The notes beneath the pieces were generated by a model that had not been told where the DNA came from, searched no databases, and worked only from the letters and a program-made list of their open reading frames with translations. The position numbers were made by a program, and so were the translations under genes. Source: CALKXV01 sp965228905 (GTDB lineage: Bacteria; Pseudomonadota; Alphaproteobacteria; Rhodobacterales; Rhodobacteraceae). From it: a stretch of 64,000 nt of DNA. Location: contig CBDDII010000002.1 of NCBI GenBank assembly GCA_965228905.1, forward strand, positions 682,001-746,000. Direction: 5' to 3'. This document shows, one piece after another, positions 44,561-52,857 of this stretch (position 1 is the stretch's first letter; each line of letters starts with the position of its first letter).

Positions 44561-45862
44561 ATGAAACTCAAGACTCTACTTACCGTCGCCGGGGCCTCTG
44601 CCGTCCTGCCGACGCTAGCCGCGGCGCAGGACGCGGCACCCGACATCCAACCCTATATCTTTACGACGCTGTTGTTCCTTGTGGGTGGTTTCCTGGTGTT
44701 CTGGATGGCGGCGGGCTTTGCCATGCTCGAAGCCGGGCTTGTGCGTTCCAAGAACGTGACAATGCAGCTGACCAAAAACATCGCGTTGTTCTCGATTGCG
44801 TCGATCATGTACTGGCTGGTTGGTTTCAACCTGATGTACCCCGGCGATTTCAACGGCTACTTCGCGCCGAACTTCGTGCCGACGGTGCTTGAGCCCGTGG
44901 GCCTGGCCGCCGAAGACGCATCGCTGGACTACGCCTCGGTCGGTTCGGACTTCTTCTTCCAGTTGATGTTCGTCGCCGCCACCGCCTCGATCGTTTCGGG
45001 TGCACTGGCCGAGCGGATCAAGCTTTGGCCCTTCCTGATCTTCGTGATCGTTCTGACCGGTATCCTGTACCCGATCTCGGGTTCCTGGCAGTGGGGCGGC
45101 GGTTGGCTGTCCGAGCTGGGCTTCTCGGACTTCGCCGGTTCGACCATCGTTCACTCGGTCGGCGGCTGGGCAGCTTTGGCCGGTGCCATCGTGCTGGGGC
45201 CGCGCCTTGGCAAGTACAAGGACGGCAAGGTCAACCCGATGCCCGGTTCGAACCTCGCCCTTGCCACGCTTGGTACGTTCATCCTGTGGCTGGGTTGGTT
45301 CGGCTTCAACGGCGGTTCGCAGCTTGCTGCCGGTACGGTTGGTGACATCACCGACGTGTCGCGCATCTTTGCCAACACCAACATGGCCGCTGCTTCGGGT
45401 GCCGTTGCCGCGCTGATCCTGACGCAGGTTCTGTACAAGAAGGTCGACCTGACCATGGTGCTGAACGGCGCACTGGCCGGTCTGGTGTCGATCACCGCCG
45501 AGCCGCTGGCCCCGTCCATGTTCGGTTCGCTTCTGATCGGTGCCGTCGGTGGTGTGATCGTGGTCTTCACGGTTCCGCTTCTGGACAAGCTGAAGATCGA
45601 CGACGTTGTCGGTGCCATCCCGGTTCACCTGTTCGCAGGTATCTGGGGCACGATCGCGGTTGCCTTCTCGGGCAGCGCCACGATCGGTGCGCAGATCACG
45701 GGTATCATCGCCTACGGTGTCTTCACCTTCGTTGCCTCGCTGGTGCTCTGGTTCATCCTGAAGGGTGTGATGGGTATCCGCGTCAGCGAAGAGGCCGAGA
45801 TCAACGGTCTGGATACCTCAGAGCTTGGCATGGAAGCCTATCCGGACTTCTCGAAAGGCTGA
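44561..45862 (+). CDS. amtB: Ammonium transporter AmtB
   Basis: 433 residues from ATG 44561 (GAAGGGG upstream). A cleavable signal peptide (1-22, ending TLAAAQ), then eleven membrane helices. The pore twin histidines are His198 (TIVHSVGG) and His356 (IPVHLFAG). The signature DFAGSTIVHSVGGWAALAGA is intact. It moves ammonium or ammonia into the cell under control of GlnK. A very strong terminator follows. Confidence 0.97.
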   Translation: MKLKTLLTVAGASAVLPTLAAAQDAAPDIQPYIFTTLLFLVGGFLVFWMAAGFAMLEAGLVRSKNVTMQLTKNIALFSIASIMYWLVGFNLMYPGDFNGYFAPNFVPTVLEPVGLAAEDASLDYASVGSDFFFQLMFVAATASIVSGALAERIKLWPFLIFVIVLTGILYPISGSWQWGGGWLSELGFSDFAGSTIVHSVGGWAALAGAIVLGPRLGKYKDGKVNPMPGSNLALATLGTFILWLGWFGFNGGSQLAAGTVGDITDVSRIFANTNMAAASGAVAALILTQVLYKKVDLTMVLNGALAGLVSITAEPLAPSMFGSLLIGAVGGVIVVFTVPLLDKLKIDDVVGAIPVHLFAGIWGTIAVAFSGSATIGAQITGIIAYGVFTFVASLVLWFILKGVMGIRVSEEAEINGLDTSELGMEAYPDFSKG

Positions 45863-45886
45863 CCTTACCTTCCTGGTTAGCTACCT

Positions 45887-45917
45887 GCCCGGGCGCATAG
45901 GCGCCCGGGCTTTTTCT
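45887..45917 (+). terminator. Rho-independent terminator of glnK-amtB
   Basis: A perfect 10-bp GC stem (45887-45896 with 45901-45910, loop ATAG) is followed by TTTTTCTTG. Confidence 0.95.
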
Positions 45918-46114
45918 TGTCCGGAGGTGCGCCGTCCCGGTCGGACCGGATTGCCCTTTCGCCCGAGGCCGGTCTTGGCGTGGTGCGTAAAAGCACCGCG
46001 CTTGTCGACCTGCACAGGCCCGATCCCGGGCCCGGCGGGGTGCTGATGCAGTTGGAAACCTGGGGCCAGAGGGCCGGGTCGGCGATCCTGGCGGTCGGAC
46101 ATCGCCACATCGGT

Positions 46115-46585
46115 TCAGCTGTGCAGTCTTGTTCCGCCTTTCGGTGGCTGCAGGAAGCTGAGTTCGAGAGACGAGCGGATCTCGCTGGCGAAATCGGCAA
46201 GCATGGTCTTTTCGTCCGCGCGCCACCTGTGCGGTTCGCGGCGAATGACCTCAAGGATGGCGACGGTCAGCCCGCCAATTTTTATCGGGGCGCCAAGATA
46301 GGCCTCGTAGCCTTCGGCTTTCATGACCGAGCAGAAGATTGCGTCCGAGTAGGAACTCAAGGCGTCCACGGCCAGCAACTCGCCGGTTCGAAAAACGATC
46401 TCGGCAAATCCGTTGCGGTTCCGCGGCATGGAAAGCGTTTCGATGTCGTTGGTGCCGCGCAGAGCCAAGAGAAACGAAACCCGATCCCGTCGGTCGTTCA
46501 ATCGGTTGAGAACGGCAAGTTCGGCATCGAAGACAAGCTGAACCCGGCGAACGATTCTCGCGTTAAACGTGTTGTCCCAAGTCAC
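46115..46585 (-). CDS. GAF domain-containing protein
   Basis: 156 residues, essentially one GAF sensor domain (about 8-150). VFDAELAVLNRLNDRRDRVS is the first strand region, FAEIVFRTGELLAVDALSSY the central helix/strand, and YLGAPIKIGGLTVAILEVIR the strand pair typical of GAF, followed by EKTMLADFASEIRSSLEL. No output domain is attached, so it probably signals through a partner. Unlinked to its neighbours, with about 200 empty bases on the amtB side. Confidence 0.78.
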   Translation of the reverse strand: MTWDNTFNARIVRRVQLVFDAELAVLNRLNDRRDRVSFLLALRGTNDIETLSMPRNRNGFAEIVFRTGELLAVDALSSYSDAIFCSVMKAEGYEAYLGAPIKIGGLTVAILEVIRREPHRWRADEKTMLADFASEIRSSLELSFLQPPKGGTRLHS

Positions 46586-46752
46586 AAATTCAACTCTGGG
46601 AGAAGAATCGGCGATAGGTCAAGCCCCTCGATTCTTAAGCGTTTTTGTCGGATATTGATGACATGTCCCGTATTTTCGGGACAATGAAACGGGCGACGCC
46701 AGAGGGTGCCGCCCGTTGAAAACCTGTTGAAATCGTCAGTCCTGCAAGCCTA

Positions 46753-48459
46753 TCAGCCCGCGACCAGACCCATCTGTTCCAGTTGCAACAGCACTTGGTG
46801 GGCGCAGTGGTCGACTTCGACATTCTCGGTATCAAGGCGCAGCTCGGGGTTTTCCGGCACATCGTAAGGGTCGGAAATCCCCGTGAATTCCTTGATCTTG
46901 CCTTCGCGGGCCAGTTTGTAGAGACCCTTGCGGTCGCGGCGTTCGCATTCCTCGATTGTGGTGGCGACGTGGACTTCGACGAAGGCGCCGAAAGCCTCGA
47001 TGTCTTCGCGGACCGCGCGGCGGGTCGTGGCATAGGGCGCAATGGGCGCACAGATGGCGATGCCGCCGTTCTTTGTGATCTCGGAGGCGACATAGCCGAT
47101 GCGGCGGATGTTCAAGTCGCGGTGCTCCTTGGAGAAGCCCAGTTCCGACGACAGGTTCTTGCGCACGATATCACCGTCCAGAAGGGTGACGGGGCGGCCG
47201 CCCATTTCCATCAGCTTGACCATGAGGGCGTTGGCGATGGTGGATTTTCCCGAACCCGAGAAGCCGGTGAAGAAAACGGTAAAGCCCTGCTTGGCCCGTG
47301 GCGGATAGCGGCGGCGCAGTTCCGTCACAACCTCGGGGAACGAGAACCACTCGGGGATTTCCAGACCTTCGCGCAGACGACGCCGCAGTTCCGTGCCCGA
47401 AATGTTCAGCACGGTTGCGCCTTCTTCCACCTCGTCGGCGGGCTGGTATTCGGCGCGTTCCTGCACGTAGACCATGTGTTTGAAATCGACCATTTCGATG
47501 CCGATTTCCTCGGCATGGGCGCGGAAGAGTTCCTGGGCGTCATAGGGGCCGTAGAAATCCTCGCCCTTCGAGTTTGAGCCGGGGCCAGCATGATCGCGCC
47601 CGACGATCATGTGGGTGCAGCCGTGGTTCTTGCGGATCAGCCCGTGCCAGACCGCCTCGCGCGGGCCGGCCATGCGCATGGCAAGGTTCAGAAGGCTCAT
47701 CGTGGTGGTCGAGGCGGGGTATTTGTCCAAGACGGCTTCGTAGCAGCGCACGCGGGTGAAGTGATCGACGTCGCCGGGTTTTGTCAGGCCGACAACGGGG
47801 TGGATCAGAAGGTTGGCGGCGGCATCCTTGGCGGCGCGGAAGGTCAGTTCCTGGTGCGCGCGGTGCAGGGGGTTGCGGGTCTGGAAGGCGACGATCTTGC
47901 GCCAGCCCAGCTTGCGGAAATAGGCGCGGAGTTCGTTCGGCGTGTCGCGGCGCATCTTGAAGTCGTAGTGCACGGGCGTCTGGATGCCAGTGACCGGGCC
48001 GCCGAGGTAAACCTTGCCAGCGGTGTTGTGCAGGTAGTTGACGGCGGGGTGCGCGTCGTCATCCGCACCGAAGACCTTTTCCGCTTCGCGCGATTTGTCG
48101 GGCGTCCAGCGGTCGGTAACGGTCATCGTGCCAAGGATCACGCCTTCCTGGTCGCGAAGCGCGATGTCCTGGCCCAGTTCGATGCTGTCGGCAAAATCCT
48201 CGGACACGTCCAGGGTGATCGGCATCGGCCAGAGCGAGCCGTCGGCAAGGCGCATGTTTTCGACGACGCCGTTGTAGTCTTCTTCGCTCAGAAAGCCCTT
48301 CAGCGGGTTGAAACCACCGTTCATCAAAAGCTCAAGGTCGCAGATCTGGCGCGGGGAGAGATCCCAGCTTTGCAGGTCGGCGGCTTCTTTCTTGAGCTTC
48401 TGGGCGCTTTCGTAGGAAACGTAGAGCTCGGGGATGGGGGCATGGTTCGGAATTTGCAT
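46753..48459 (-). CDS. cysNC-type sat/cysC: Bifunctional sulfate adenylyltransferase/adenylylsulfate kinase
   Basis: 568 residues from the internal ATG 48459, exactly the size of the known single-chain enzyme; AAGGA lies 8 bases upstream. The Sat part has QTRNPLH (193-199) and GRDHAGPG (287-294); the CysC part has the P-loop GFSGSGKST (399-407) and a DGD motif. It makes APS, then PAPS, from sulfate and ATP for sulfation or assimilation. Notably, the frame stays open upstream through a MarR-like regulator to 48825, so a 690-residue fusion can also be made (see next entry). Confidence 0.93.
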   Translation of the reverse strand: MQIPNHAPIPELYVSYESAQKLKKEAADLQSWDLSPRQICDLELLMNGGFNPLKGFLSEEDYNGVVENMRLADGSLWPMPITLDVSEDFADSIELGQDIALRDQEGVILGTMTVTDRWTPDKSREAEKVFGADDDAHPAVNYLHNTAGKVYLGGPVTGIQTPVHYDFKMRRDTPNELRAYFRKLGWRKIVAFQTRNPLHRAHQELTFRAAKDAAANLLIHPVVGLTKPGDVDHFTRVRCYEAVLDKYPASTTTMSLLNLAMRMAGPREAVWHGLIRKNHGCTHMIVGRDHAGPGSNSKGEDFYGPYDAQELFRAHAEEIGIEMVDFKHMVYVQERAEYQPADEVEEGATVLNISGTELRRRLREGLEIPEWFSFPEVVTELRRRYPPRAKQGFTVFFTGFSGSGKSTIANALMVKLMEMGGRPVTLLDGDIVRKNLSSELGFSKEHRDLNIRRIGYVASEITKNGGIAICAPIAPYATTRRAVREDIEAFGAFVEVHVATTIEECERRDRKGLYKLAREGKIKEFTGISDPYDVPENPELRLDTENVEVDHCAHQVLLQLEQMGLVAG

Positions 48460-48825
48460 GGAAATGGTCCTTGAGAGATTTGGGACGAGTTTACTGGATG
48501 ATCCGGTGAGTTCGGCGTGGAGCGCGTTGAACTCGGCGAACTTTCGGGCGAGGAACCGGTCGGTCAGACGGTTCTTTTCGGCCGCCCCGCGCGTGGTCAG
48601 CGCATAAGCGAAACGCTGGCGCTTGTCGGGGCCGGCGCGGTGGCTGATGGTGATGAACCCCGCCTTTTCGGCAGACTTGAGGCGCGCGTTCAAAAGGCCA
48701 AGGGACACGCCCAGTGCCGAAGCGGTGGCCCGTTGCGAAGCGTCGGGCGCATCGTCAAGCTGGCGCAGAAGACGGAAAAGCTCTGTCTCGTCGTCCGTGA
48801 TCGGCTGGGTGGCTTGGGCATTCAT
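48460..48825 (-). CDS. MarR_EPS-like winged-helix regulator, in frame with and running into sat/cysC
   Basis: From ATG 48825 (MNAQATQPITDDETELFRLL) 122 codons encode a winged-helix protein: recognition region QRATASALGVSLGLLNARLK, the wing with KRQRFAYALTTRGAAEKNRL and the final helix FLARKFAEFNALHAEL. This matches the small 'EPS-associated' MarR family (TIGR04176), which is normally about 105-115 residues and free-standing. Here no stop codon follows: reading continues through LTGSSSKLVPNLSRTIS into the Met of Sat. A TAA exists in another frame at 48493-48491, suggesting a lost or shifted stop. Ribosomes starting here must make a fusion; Sat-CysC alone needs its own start. Confidence 0.75.
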
Positions 48826-49301
48826 ACTGTGGCGACTCGATATATGTTCACGCATGAACACATATATGAAGATAGCGATTTTGGAAGGCCAGATTGCGGC
48901 GGTGCAGCACGTGACTGTGTGTGTGATGGTTATGTCACGGGTTGGTTGCGGGTGTGGAAACAGGGGCGGGTGATGGGGGTGGTTTGTTTTCGAAACGCGA
49001 TCCGACCGGTGTTGGTCTAGGAGACGTGTTTCTGGAACGAATGGCGGGATTGAGCTCTTGGCAGACATCACGTGCAGTCCGGGCGTCGACCGACCTGGAG
49101 GGCGTTTGCAACGGCTGCGTGAGGCAATACGTTGCCAAGTCGATCTCCGTCATTCCCTTGGCAATCCTTCCAAAATCGCCCTCCGGGGGGAGGTCGGGCG
49201 ATGCCCGGACTGCGCCGGGCGGTTGTGCATGTTGGTGACTGTCGCGAGTTATGCGAACGGCAACTTTGTCCGCACGCCGGACCACAGTCAATGAGTGGTG
49301 C
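48826..49301. other. 476-base intergenic region between the MarR/sat gene and trxB
   Basis: Apart from the palindrome next to the MarR start, only weak GC hairpins are seen (for example GCCCGG/CCGGGC near 49203-49221). Frames on both strands have poor codon usage. No terminator for trxB is evident. Confidence 0.5.
48838..48868. promoter_or_regulatory. Palindromic operator candidate upstream of the MarR-Sat-CysC frame
   Basis: A perfect TGTTCA-CGCA-TGAACA core (48845-48850 with 48855-48860) is flanked by ATATA and CATATAT, giving a nearly symmetric A/T-rich site. It starts 13 bases upstream of the MarR start codon, overlapping the expected promoter/leader. MarR-type regulators commonly bind such palindromes and repress their own genes, so autoregulation of the whole unit is likely. 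Confidence 0.65.
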
Positions 49302-50267
49302 TCACTCTGCCGCGATGTCGGCGTCCATGCCCTGTTCGGCAAGGAAGCGTTCCGCCTCAAGCGCTGCCATGCAGCCCATGCCCGCCGAGGTGACGGCCTG
49401 GCGATAGACGTGGTCGGTGATGTCGCCAGCGGCAAAGACGCCGGGGATCGAGGTGGCGGTCGAGTCGGGCGCGGTCACGACATAGCCGCCCGAGTGGAGT
49501 TCCAGCGTGTCTTTCACCAGTTCGTTCGACGGTGCGTGGCCGATGGCGATGAAGACGCCCTTGCAGGGAATCTCGGTGACAGCACCCGTCTTGACGTTCT
49601 TCACACGCACGCCCTCGACGCCTTTCGGCGTGTCGGCGCCGAAGACCTCGTCAAGGTTGTGATCCCAGAGGATTTCGACCTTTTCGTGGTTGAACAGACG
49701 GTGTTGCAGGATCTTCTCGGCGCGCAATTCGTCGCGGCGGTGGATCAGCGTGACCTTGGAGGCAAAGTTCGTCAGGAACAGCGCCTCTTCGACAGCGGTG
49801 TTGCCGCCGCCCACGACGACGACCTCTTGTCCGCGATAGAAGAACCCGTCGCAGGTGGCACAGGCCGAAACGCCAAAGCCCTTGAAGGCCTCTTCGGTTG
49901 GCAGTCCCAGCCATTTCGCCTGAGCGCCCGTCGCAAGGATCACCGCATCTGCCGTGTAGGTGGAGCCGCTGTCGCCAACTGCCGTGAAGGGGCGGTGCGA
50001 CAGGTCCAGTGACTGGATGTGATCTGACACGATTTCGGTGCCGACGGCGCGGGCGTGTTCTTCCATCTTGACCATCAACTCGGGCCCCTGGGTTTCAACG
50101 ATGCCCGGCCAGTTCTCGACCTCGGTGGTGATGGTCAACTGTCCGCCAGGTTGAATGCCCTGCACCAGCAGGGGTTCCAGCATCGCGCGACTGGCATAGA
50201 CGGCGGCGGTGTAGCCGGCGGGGCCGGAGCCGATGATCAGGACGCGGGTGTGGCGGGTGTCGGACAT
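49302..50267 (-). CDS. trxB: Thioredoxin-disulfide reductase
   Basis: 321 residues from ATG 50267 (AAGGG upstream). The FAD motif IIGSGPAGYTAAVYASRA (11-28), the redox pair Cys136/Cys139 in ACATCDG, the NADPH motif VVGGGNTAVEEALFL and the C-terminal GVFAAGDITDHVYRQAVTSA are intact. It keeps thioredoxin reduced in the cytoplasm. Divergent from an Lrp-type regulator. Confidence 0.97.
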   Translation of the reverse strand: MSDTRHTRVLIIGSGPAGYTAAVYASRAMLEPLLVQGIQPGGQLTITTEVENWPGIVETQGPELMVKMEEHARAVGTEIVSDHIQSLDLSHRPFTAVGDSGSTYTADAVILATGAQAKWLGLPTEEAFKGFGVSACATCDGFFYRGQEVVVVGGGNTAVEEALFLTNFASKVTLIHRRDELRAEKILQHRLFNHEKVEILWDHNLDEVFGADTPKGVEGVRVKNVKTGAVTEIPCKGVFIAIGHAPSNELVKDTLELHSGGYVVTAPDSTATSIPGVFAAGDITDHVYRQAVTSAGMGCMAALEAERFLAEQGMDADIAAE

Positions 50268-50340
50268 GGGGGAATCCCTTGGGCAGAAAAGGCGTTCAGG
50301 ACAGATAAACCGGGCGGGCCGGGATTTGAAGAGGCTCATA

Positions 50341-50360
50341 CCCGCTATCGCTTTAGCGGG
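50341..50360. promoter_or_regulatory. Inverted repeat in the trxB-Lrp divergent region
   Basis: CCCGCTA (50341-50347) pairs with TAGCGGG (50354-50360) across six bases. It lies between divergent genes, so it could be an Lrp-type operator or a leader hairpin of trxB; nothing distinguishes these. Confidence 0.4.
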
Positions 50361-50479
50361 ACGGTGATTGCCGGACGCGACCGACTTCGTTTTCTTTTCT
50401 TGCGCAAACGTGAAACATTATTGCGCAGGCTGGATGCTCATTGTAAGATTTTGAACGACATTTAGGGGAAGCGCATTTC

Positions 50480-50980
50480 ATGGCAAATCACAAGCTGGAC
50501 GCCATCGACAGGAAAATCCTTGCCGAGCTTCAGGCGGACGGGCGCATGACGAATGTCGAACTGGCGGGTCGCGTGGGAATCTCGGCGCCGCCCTGCCTGC
50601 GGCGCGTCCGTGCGTTGGAAGAACAAGGGTTCATCGGCGGCTATCACGCCGCCGTCGATGCTCGCTCGCTTGGGTTCGAGGTGCAGGTCTTTGCAATGGT
50701 CGGGTTGCAAAGCCAGGCCGAGGTCGACCTTTCCGCCTTTGAAGACCGTTGCAAGGGATGGCCGCTAGTGCGCGAGTGCCACATGCTGAACGGCGAGGTG
50801 GATTTCATCCTGAAATGTGTCGCGCCCGATCTTTCGACCTTTCAGCGTTTCCTGACCGAGGAATTGACCGCCGCGCAGAACGTCATCAGCGTGAAGACCT
50901 CGCTTGTCATCAGGGGCGCCAAGGATGATCCCGGCGTCCCCTTCGAGGTGCTGGAAGAACGGTTGAGCCAGATGGCCTGA
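50480..50980 (+). CDS. Lrp/AsnC family transcriptional regulator
   Basis: 166 residues. The N-terminal AsnC-type helix-turn-helix (LDAIDRKILAELQADGRMTN then VELAGRVGISAPPCLRRVRA) is followed by the RAM/ligand-binding domain (about 70-150). Start ATG 50480, with AGGGGAAG upstream. Such regulators respond to amino acids and often control neighbours; trxB is the divergent gene. Confidence 0.94.
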   Translation: MANHKLDAIDRKILAELQADGRMTNVELAGRVGISAPPCLRRVRALEEQGFIGGYHAAVDARSLGFEVQVFAMVGLQSQAEVDLSAFEDRCKGWPLVRECHMLNGEVDFILKCVAPDLSTFQRFLTEELTAAQNVISVKTSLVIRGAKDDPGVPFEVLEERLSQMA

Positions 50981-50987
50981 CCCGGCC

Positions 50988-51788
50988 TTAGCGGATCGCG
51001 AAGAACTCGTCCGCCGTGATCCGGGGTGCCATCAAGCGCCCGAAATCGCGCATGTCGCGCAGGTGCGGGAAGAACCCCATGAACAGGCGCATCATTTCCT
51101 CGGGCAGCGAGATCGGCGTTTCCGGACCGGGATGGAAACTTTCCACCTCAAGCCCTGCCGCGCGCAGCGTGACGTGTTCCTCGCAGGCAAGGTGATAGAC
51201 GCGGGTCGGCGACACTGGCGTCACCTCGATCACCGCATGTCCGTCGGCCATCGCCGATAGTGGTACGAGGGCGGCATCGGATCCGATGGCCATACGAAGT
51301 TTGGCGTCGCGGTCCAGACGGCGGGCACCGGGGCCGAAGGTCTGATCCTGGGTCGGGCGGCCAAGGCCAAAGCTGTCGGGCATCACGCGGTACAGCTTGT
51401 CCGGTTCGTCATTCAGCGTCGGCGCACCCGGAACGATGGTGATCGCGCCTTTCCACATCAAGCGAGAGACCCGGCCTTCGCCGCATTCCAGATGCATTCC
51501 GGGTTCCAGATCCTCGATGGCGACAGGGCCGGTCGTGGTCTGGATCAGGGCACCATGGGTGAAGGCGGTGAAGGCCTGTTCGAAGGCGGGCAGAGCCGGC
51601 GCCGAAGTGACCGTCGACAGAACCTGGCCATCTTCCAGCCACTCGGATTCGAATCGCCGGGACACCCGCGCCTTGGGTGCGGCAGGCGTCGTAACGGGGC
51701 GGCTTTTGCGGGCGGTCCAGGCCTGGCCGGTCGGCCGGGAAAGACCGGGCGACAGTTCGGATCTGGAATGCGAAGGGGCAAAACTCAT
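50988..51788 (-). CDS. Hint-domain (intein-like) protein
   Basis: 266 residues from ATG 51788 (MSFAPSHSRSELSPGLSRPT). After a disordered basic N-terminus (1-60) comes a Hint-like region (about 78-225): FTHGALIQTTTGPVAIEDLE matches the start of Hint domains, and VYHLACEEHVTLRAAGLEVE the C-terminal part. The splice-starting Cys/Ser is not at the expected position (Thr-His-Gly instead), so self-processing is doubtful. Roseobacters encode many such proteins of unknown role. Confidence 0.75.
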   Translation of the reverse strand: MSFAPSHSRSELSPGLSRPTGQAWTARKSRPVTTPAAPKARVSRRFESEWLEDGQVLSTVTSAPALPAFEQAFTAFTHGALIQTTTGPVAIEDLEPGMHLECGEGRVSRLMWKGAITIVPGAPTLNDEPDKLYRVMPDSFGLGRPTQDQTFGPGARRLDRDAKLRMAIGSDAALVPLSAMADGHAVIEVTPVSPTRVYHLACEEHVTLRAAGLEVESFHPGPETPISLPEEMMRLFMGFFPHLRDMRDFGRLMAPRITADEFFAIR

Positions 51789-51834
51789 CAAATCGGGCCT
51801 TTACTTGTTACGGTTCTCGCTGTCCGGGCGGCAA

Positions 51835-51966
51835 TCACGCGCAAGCGCCGGTATCGTCCTTGTCGGACGACGGGCGAATGAACTTCAGAACGGTTGCGGG
51901 CTGTGCCTCGACCTCGGCCTTGGCGGTCTTGATGACTTCGATCATCCAGCGTGGCTTCGACTTCAT
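51835..51966 (-). CDS. 43-residue basic small protein
   Basis: On the minus strand, ATG 51966 has AAAGGAT 6 bases upstream and opens MKSKPRWMIEVIKTAKAEVE, ending DKDDTGACA before a TGA at 51835. Codons match the neighbours. The protein is amphipathic: a basic helix, then a short Pro-containing tail with one Cys. It lies 46 bases before the Hint gene on the same strand and may be co-transcribed with it. Function unknown. Confidence 0.68.
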   Translation of the reverse strand: MKSKPRWMIEVIKTAKAEVEAQPATVLKFIRPSSDKDDTGACA

Positions 51967-52101
51967 GGGCTATCCTTTTACCGTTTACCGCGGCGCGGGC
52001 AGCAGCGCCTCGGATAAGCAAGTTTTCGCCGATCATTGGGGCAAGGGCGTGACGGTTTCGGGGAAATTAACGCACGCTTTCGGGACTGAATGCGCAGAAA
52101 T

Positions 52102-52857
52102 TCAGAGACGGATGGCAGAAATCAGGCGGCCGTAGTCGGCCTGTTTTTCGTGGCAGGAGCGTCTGTAGGAATAAAAGCGGGAGGGGTCGGAATAGGTGCA
52201 ATGGCCGGTCCATTCCGCCTTCCCGACGCCCGCGGTGCGCAGACGATAAAGGCCAAAACCGATCAGGTCGAATTGATAGCGGTCGTCGTTTCCATTGGCA
52301 AAGAAGCGGGCGTAGTCCGGATCTTCGTCGGTGAAACGTTCCAGGAACTCCGGGCCGACCTCATAGGCGCTTTGGCTGATTGAGGGACCGATCACGGCAT
52401 GGGTGTCGGCGCGGTTTGCGCCAAGGGTTTCCATCGCATCCAGCGTGGCTTCCAACACGCCGTCGAGCGCACCTTTCCAGCCCGCATGTGCCGCCCCGAT
52501 GACGCCGGCCTTTTCGTCAGAAAAGAGCACGGGCTGGCAGTCGGCGGTCAGGATGCCCAGGACAAGGCCCGGTGTAGCGGTGACCATCGCGTCGGCTTCG
52601 GGGGGTGTTTCGAAGGGTTCGGTGACAACAAGGGCGCGGGCCGAATGGGTCTGATGGACCGAGGCAAGCTGGTCCGCGTCGGCCCCAAGCGCCTCGGCGA
52701 CGCGGGCGCGGTTGATGCTGACGCTTTCGCGCTGGTCGGAAGAGCCGTGCCCGCAGTTCAGCCCCTGGAAAATACCCGAAGAGGCACCGCCTTTGCGCGT
52801 GAAGAACCCGTGTGCAACGGGCGAAAGCAGGTCGGATGTCAGGACTTCCAGCGTCAT
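52102..52857 (-). CDS. pgeF: Polyphenol oxidase/purine nucleosidase-type protein (PgeF, YfiH)
   Basis: 251 residues from ATG 52857. The multicopper-oxidase-like fold of YfiH/LACC1: VHQTHSARALVV, LTADCQPVLF and GAAHAGWKGALDG carry the zinc ligands His, Cys, His. Relatives act on purine nucleosides, and E. coli PgeF edits misincorporated L-Ser in peptidoglycan precursors. Overlaps the MidA-family gene by four bases. Confidence 0.92.
   Translation of the reverse strand: MTLEVLTSDLLSPVAHGFFTRKGGASSGIFQGLNCGHGSSDQRESVSINRARVAEALGADADQLASVHQTHSARALVVTEPFETPPEADAMVTATPGLVLGILTADCQPVLFSDEKAGVIGAAHAGWKGALDGVLEATLDAMETLGANRADTHAVIGPSISQSAYEVGPEFLERFTDEDPDYARFFANGNDDRYQFDLIGFGLYRLRTAGVGKAEWTGHCTYSDPSRFYSYRRSCHEKQADYGRLISAIRL

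Noticed and set aside
45917..46687. 256-codon plus-strand frame after the amtB terminator
   Set aside because: It is antisense to the GAF-domain gene, which has clear domain similarity.
48826..49071. Further N-terminal extension of the MarR-Sat-CysC frame to 49071
   Set aside because: The extra 82 codons cross the palindrome, have poor codon use and no similarity; the MarR-like domain starts at 48825.
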